Assembly (NCBI GenBank): GCA_015501075.1 | Contig: JADNYJ010000848.1 | Span: 1 to 11,420, forward strand | Reading direction: 5' to 3' | DNA: 11,420 nt | Source of the DNA: Gymnopilus junonius | Lineage: Eukaryota; Basidiomycota; Agaricomycetes; Agaricales; Galerinaceae | Shown here: positions 9,420 to 11,420 of the stretch, one piece after another | Position numbering within the stretch: the first letter of the stretch is position 1 | Layout of the letters: each line of letters opens with the position of its first letter | Made by a program: the position numbers and the translations under genes | Notes under the pieces: generated by a model | What the model saw: the letters and a program-made list of their open reading frames with translations, nothing else | Told to the model about the DNA's origin: nothing | Databases searched by the model: none

Positions 9420-10477
9420 AAGTGGGCTAGGGATTGAGTTTTGCTTCCTGTCTGTGGCGGAATGAGTGGTAAAGAATAATGAAGGAGATCGAATTGCTGT
9501 CGCGTCGCTGAGAAGATGGGATCAAACAAGGACGGATTGGAAGCAAGCAGGCAGTTTATGAAGGTGCATACGATGCAGATCGCCACTGCCCAGGCCGACA
9601 TCAGGTCTGAATGAGATTCGTGCAAATTTCCAAGCTCGTTGTCGTCCGAATTCCCGCAAACATGACAGGCTTTGCTCCAGCGACTGTCGGTCTCCTGCAA
9701 CGCCCATACCGATGACAGTATTCGCGACTATCGACCGGGATTAGAGGCTTGCTGGAGGCTTTGTTGGCCATTCTGAGAGGACACAAGCAAGAATTTGGGG
9801 CCATATGCTGCAGAGTGTGTCTGGAGCTCAGAAATGATGATTCGGCATAAATTTAGCTCCTCCAGATACCAGGCCAGACAAACCTGAGAAAGGTCGTCGG
9901 GTGCATCTCGGCTGGAATAAAACGATGGCAGTCTATGTTATTTAAATTTATAAGGTTAATATTCTCCTCGACAAGAGGGTAGAAATGTGGATCATACCAT
10001 AAACCGAACCATTTTCTTCTGTTGTTTGAACCTGGCTACCACTCGTCAAAAAATACGAAATCAACCAGCATCCAGTTATTTACGTAAACTATTTTCGCAC
10101 ATGAAGGAGACTTTCGGCCGTTATTTTCCCACATCAATATGTATCCGTTCATTTTCATTTTGCATTTCATTCCGCTTCGCTCACCGCACATTGTCTTTGG
10201 AACCTTCTTGACTCTTTAACTTGTTTCACTTACCAAGGCTTGCTCGGAGCGCACCCATCTTCAAGTACAAAATTCTAGCAATGTGTGGCCTTGGACCTCC
10301 GAAGATGATATCGATGGTGACTAATAATGCGCTCTTGTGAGAGATTTGACTGAACTGCGCATAGACATGCGGGCAATCTTAGATCATGGGACAATACATA
10401 AACCAGCAGTTCGTGAAGGGGTTCACGAGCCTTTACGCATTCCAATCGTTACCACCTATTCTCTCGATTGATAAGCG
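9420..10477. other. 1-kb stretch without a supported gene
   Basis: Several minus-strand frames stay open for 180-300 nt between 9420 and 9900, but none shows a known motif and I could not splice them into a coherent product. An AT-rich patch lies near 9938-9955. The last ~250 bp should contain the promoter and 5' UTR of the peptidase-like gene, including a short perfect inverted repeat at 10411-10428. Confidence 0.45.
10411..10428. promoter_or_regulatory. Short inverted repeat upstream of the peptidase-like gene
   Basis: TCGTGAA (10411-10417) and TTCACGA (10422-10428) are perfect inverted repeats around GGGG, about 50 bp before the start codon. It could be a site for a dimeric regulator or a small 5' UTR hairpin. 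A chance occurrence is also possible. Confidence 0.2.
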
Positions 10478-11420
10478 ATGTCCGCAGAAACTGAGGGCAA
10501 AGTCGACTTCAAAGTCGGTTCGGAGACCTATCAGACCTGGTACAAAACATATGGCGATATCAAGAATAGCAAGCATCGCCCTGTCGTTGTTGTTCATGGT
10601 GGCCCAGGAATGACCATCATTACCTCCTGTGCGTTGGATTACCCTTCAGTACTAAAATTAAGAAAGCTAACAACGAATTGGGCAGGCCACACAAAGCCAT
10701 ATACGAGAAACTTGGGTACGTTATCAACCTTGCTTTCTCGTAGTACAAAAACTAAATTCAATTGCCTGCAGGATCCCTGTCTTGTTCTATGACCAAATCG
10801 GCAACGGCGCATCGTCGCATTGTCCAGATGTGCCAAAAGAATTTTGGACACCCGAGTTGTTCATGGATGAACTGGACAACTTACTCAATACTCTCGGCAT
10901 ATCTTATGACTTTGACCTCCTTGGGCAATCATGGGGAGGTAAGCCAACAAGGTTGATATTCTCCTGGGGCTCGATATGGAACTGAATCATCGTACCTGTA
11001 GGAATGCTGGGTGCACAATACGCTGGCACCCGTTTACCGAAAGGCTTAAAGCGCCTGATCATTTCCAACTCTCCCGCTTCCGTACCGCTGATGGTGAAGG
11101 GAACCGAAATGTTGTTGAGCAAGTTCTCTCCAGACTTCGTGGAAACGGTACGCAAGCACGAAGCGGCTGGAACATACAACGACAAGGAATACCAAGATGC
11201 GACCCAAGTATTCTACAGGAAGCATATTTGCACCACGGATCCGTGGCCAGAAGAATTAAACGCTACGTTTGCCTGCGCAATTGCAAACCCTACGATCTAT
11301 CATGCCATGTACGTCTTGATCGCAAATGTAAAGCCTGCAACGGGTCTCCTAAAATATTGACTTGCTTCTAGGTTAGGACCATCGGAATTTAGCATTATCG
11401 GAAGTCTGAAGGATTGGTCT
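10478..11420 (+). CDS. Proline-iminopeptidase-like alpha/beta hydrolase (S33), 3' end outside the window, one frameshift
   Basis: Exons 10478..10628, 10686..10715 (30 nt), 10772..10938, 11002..11308 and 11372..11420 (continuing) encode 235 visible residues; introns are 56-63 nt, two with good branch points (GCTAACAAC, ACTAAATTC). Motifs match proline-specific peptidases of family S33: the oxyanion-hole motif HGGPG at 40-44, FYDQIGNGASSH, a LGISYDFDLLGQSWGG block with nucleophile Ser114, RLIISNSPAS, and DPWPEEL in the cap region. The catalytic Asp and His would lie beyond the edge. Such enzymes remove N-terminal proline or hydrolyse related amides; some fungal members act on peptide-derived metabolites, so the substrate is open. 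One base is missing near 10614-10616: the frame leaves HGGPGMT, and the expected HHYLLPHKAIYEKLG continues one frame over. With it allowed, all exon phases agree. No secretion signal is visible, suggesting a cytosolic enzyme. Confidence 0.88.

Noticed and set aside
9401..9804. Overlapping minus-strand frames of 60-99 codons
   Set aside because: Different frames over the same DNA with no motif, and I could not splice them into one product.

Overview
The window looks like nuclear DNA of a mushroom-forming basidiomycete (Agaricomycetes). Its genes are split by many 47-69 nt GT-AG introns with CTNAN-like branch points. Its products also fit: a GT61-type glycosyltransferase, an H2A with basidiomycete-like tails, a proline-iminopeptidase-like hydrolase, and a phosphotransferase-like kinase of a type I associate with mushroom genomes. 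All family calls come from reading motifs; no database search was possible.

Layout, left to right. (1) The 5' end of a minus-strand gene runs off the left edge (134..1). (2) About 1.4 kb has no convincing gene. (3) A six-exon minus-strand gene for a type II membrane GT61 glycosyltransferase lies at 3412..1553. (4) A seven-exon minus-strand histone H2A gene lies at 4570..3827. (5) After a 184-bp divergent promoter comes the plus-strand gene for the mitochondrial ATP synthase assembly factor Atp10 (4755..5844). (6) Two truncated gene pieces meet head to head: the 3' end of an APH-like kinase gene (minus, 6503..5986) and the 3' end of an ATP10 copy (plus, 6504..~6687). (7) The complete APH-like gene lies at 8507..6996 (minus, four exons, 449 aa) and carries an N-terminal AN1-like zinc finger. 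(8) About 2 kb is mostly without a clear gene, apart from one weak two-exon candidate (9419..9001). (9) The 5' part of a proline-iminopeptidase-like gene (plus, 10478..) runs off the right edge.

Two things stand out. First, ATP10 plus the APH-like gene form a direct tandem duplication whose inner ends are cut at one junction (6503/6504). Exons of the two copies align well, while introns and the 3' spacer do not. This suggests that both copies stayed functional for a long time and that one later deletion, or an assembly error, removed both 5' ends. Second, GT61, H2A, ATP10, the ATP10 fragment and the peptidase each carry exactly one single-base frameshift in an otherwise excellent reading frame. 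Because one of these is a core histone, consensus indel errors are the simplest explanation. The APH-like gene is free of such breaks.

The genes do not form an obvious pathway. H2A and ATP10 share a promoter region; the rest looks like ordinary gene neighbourhood.
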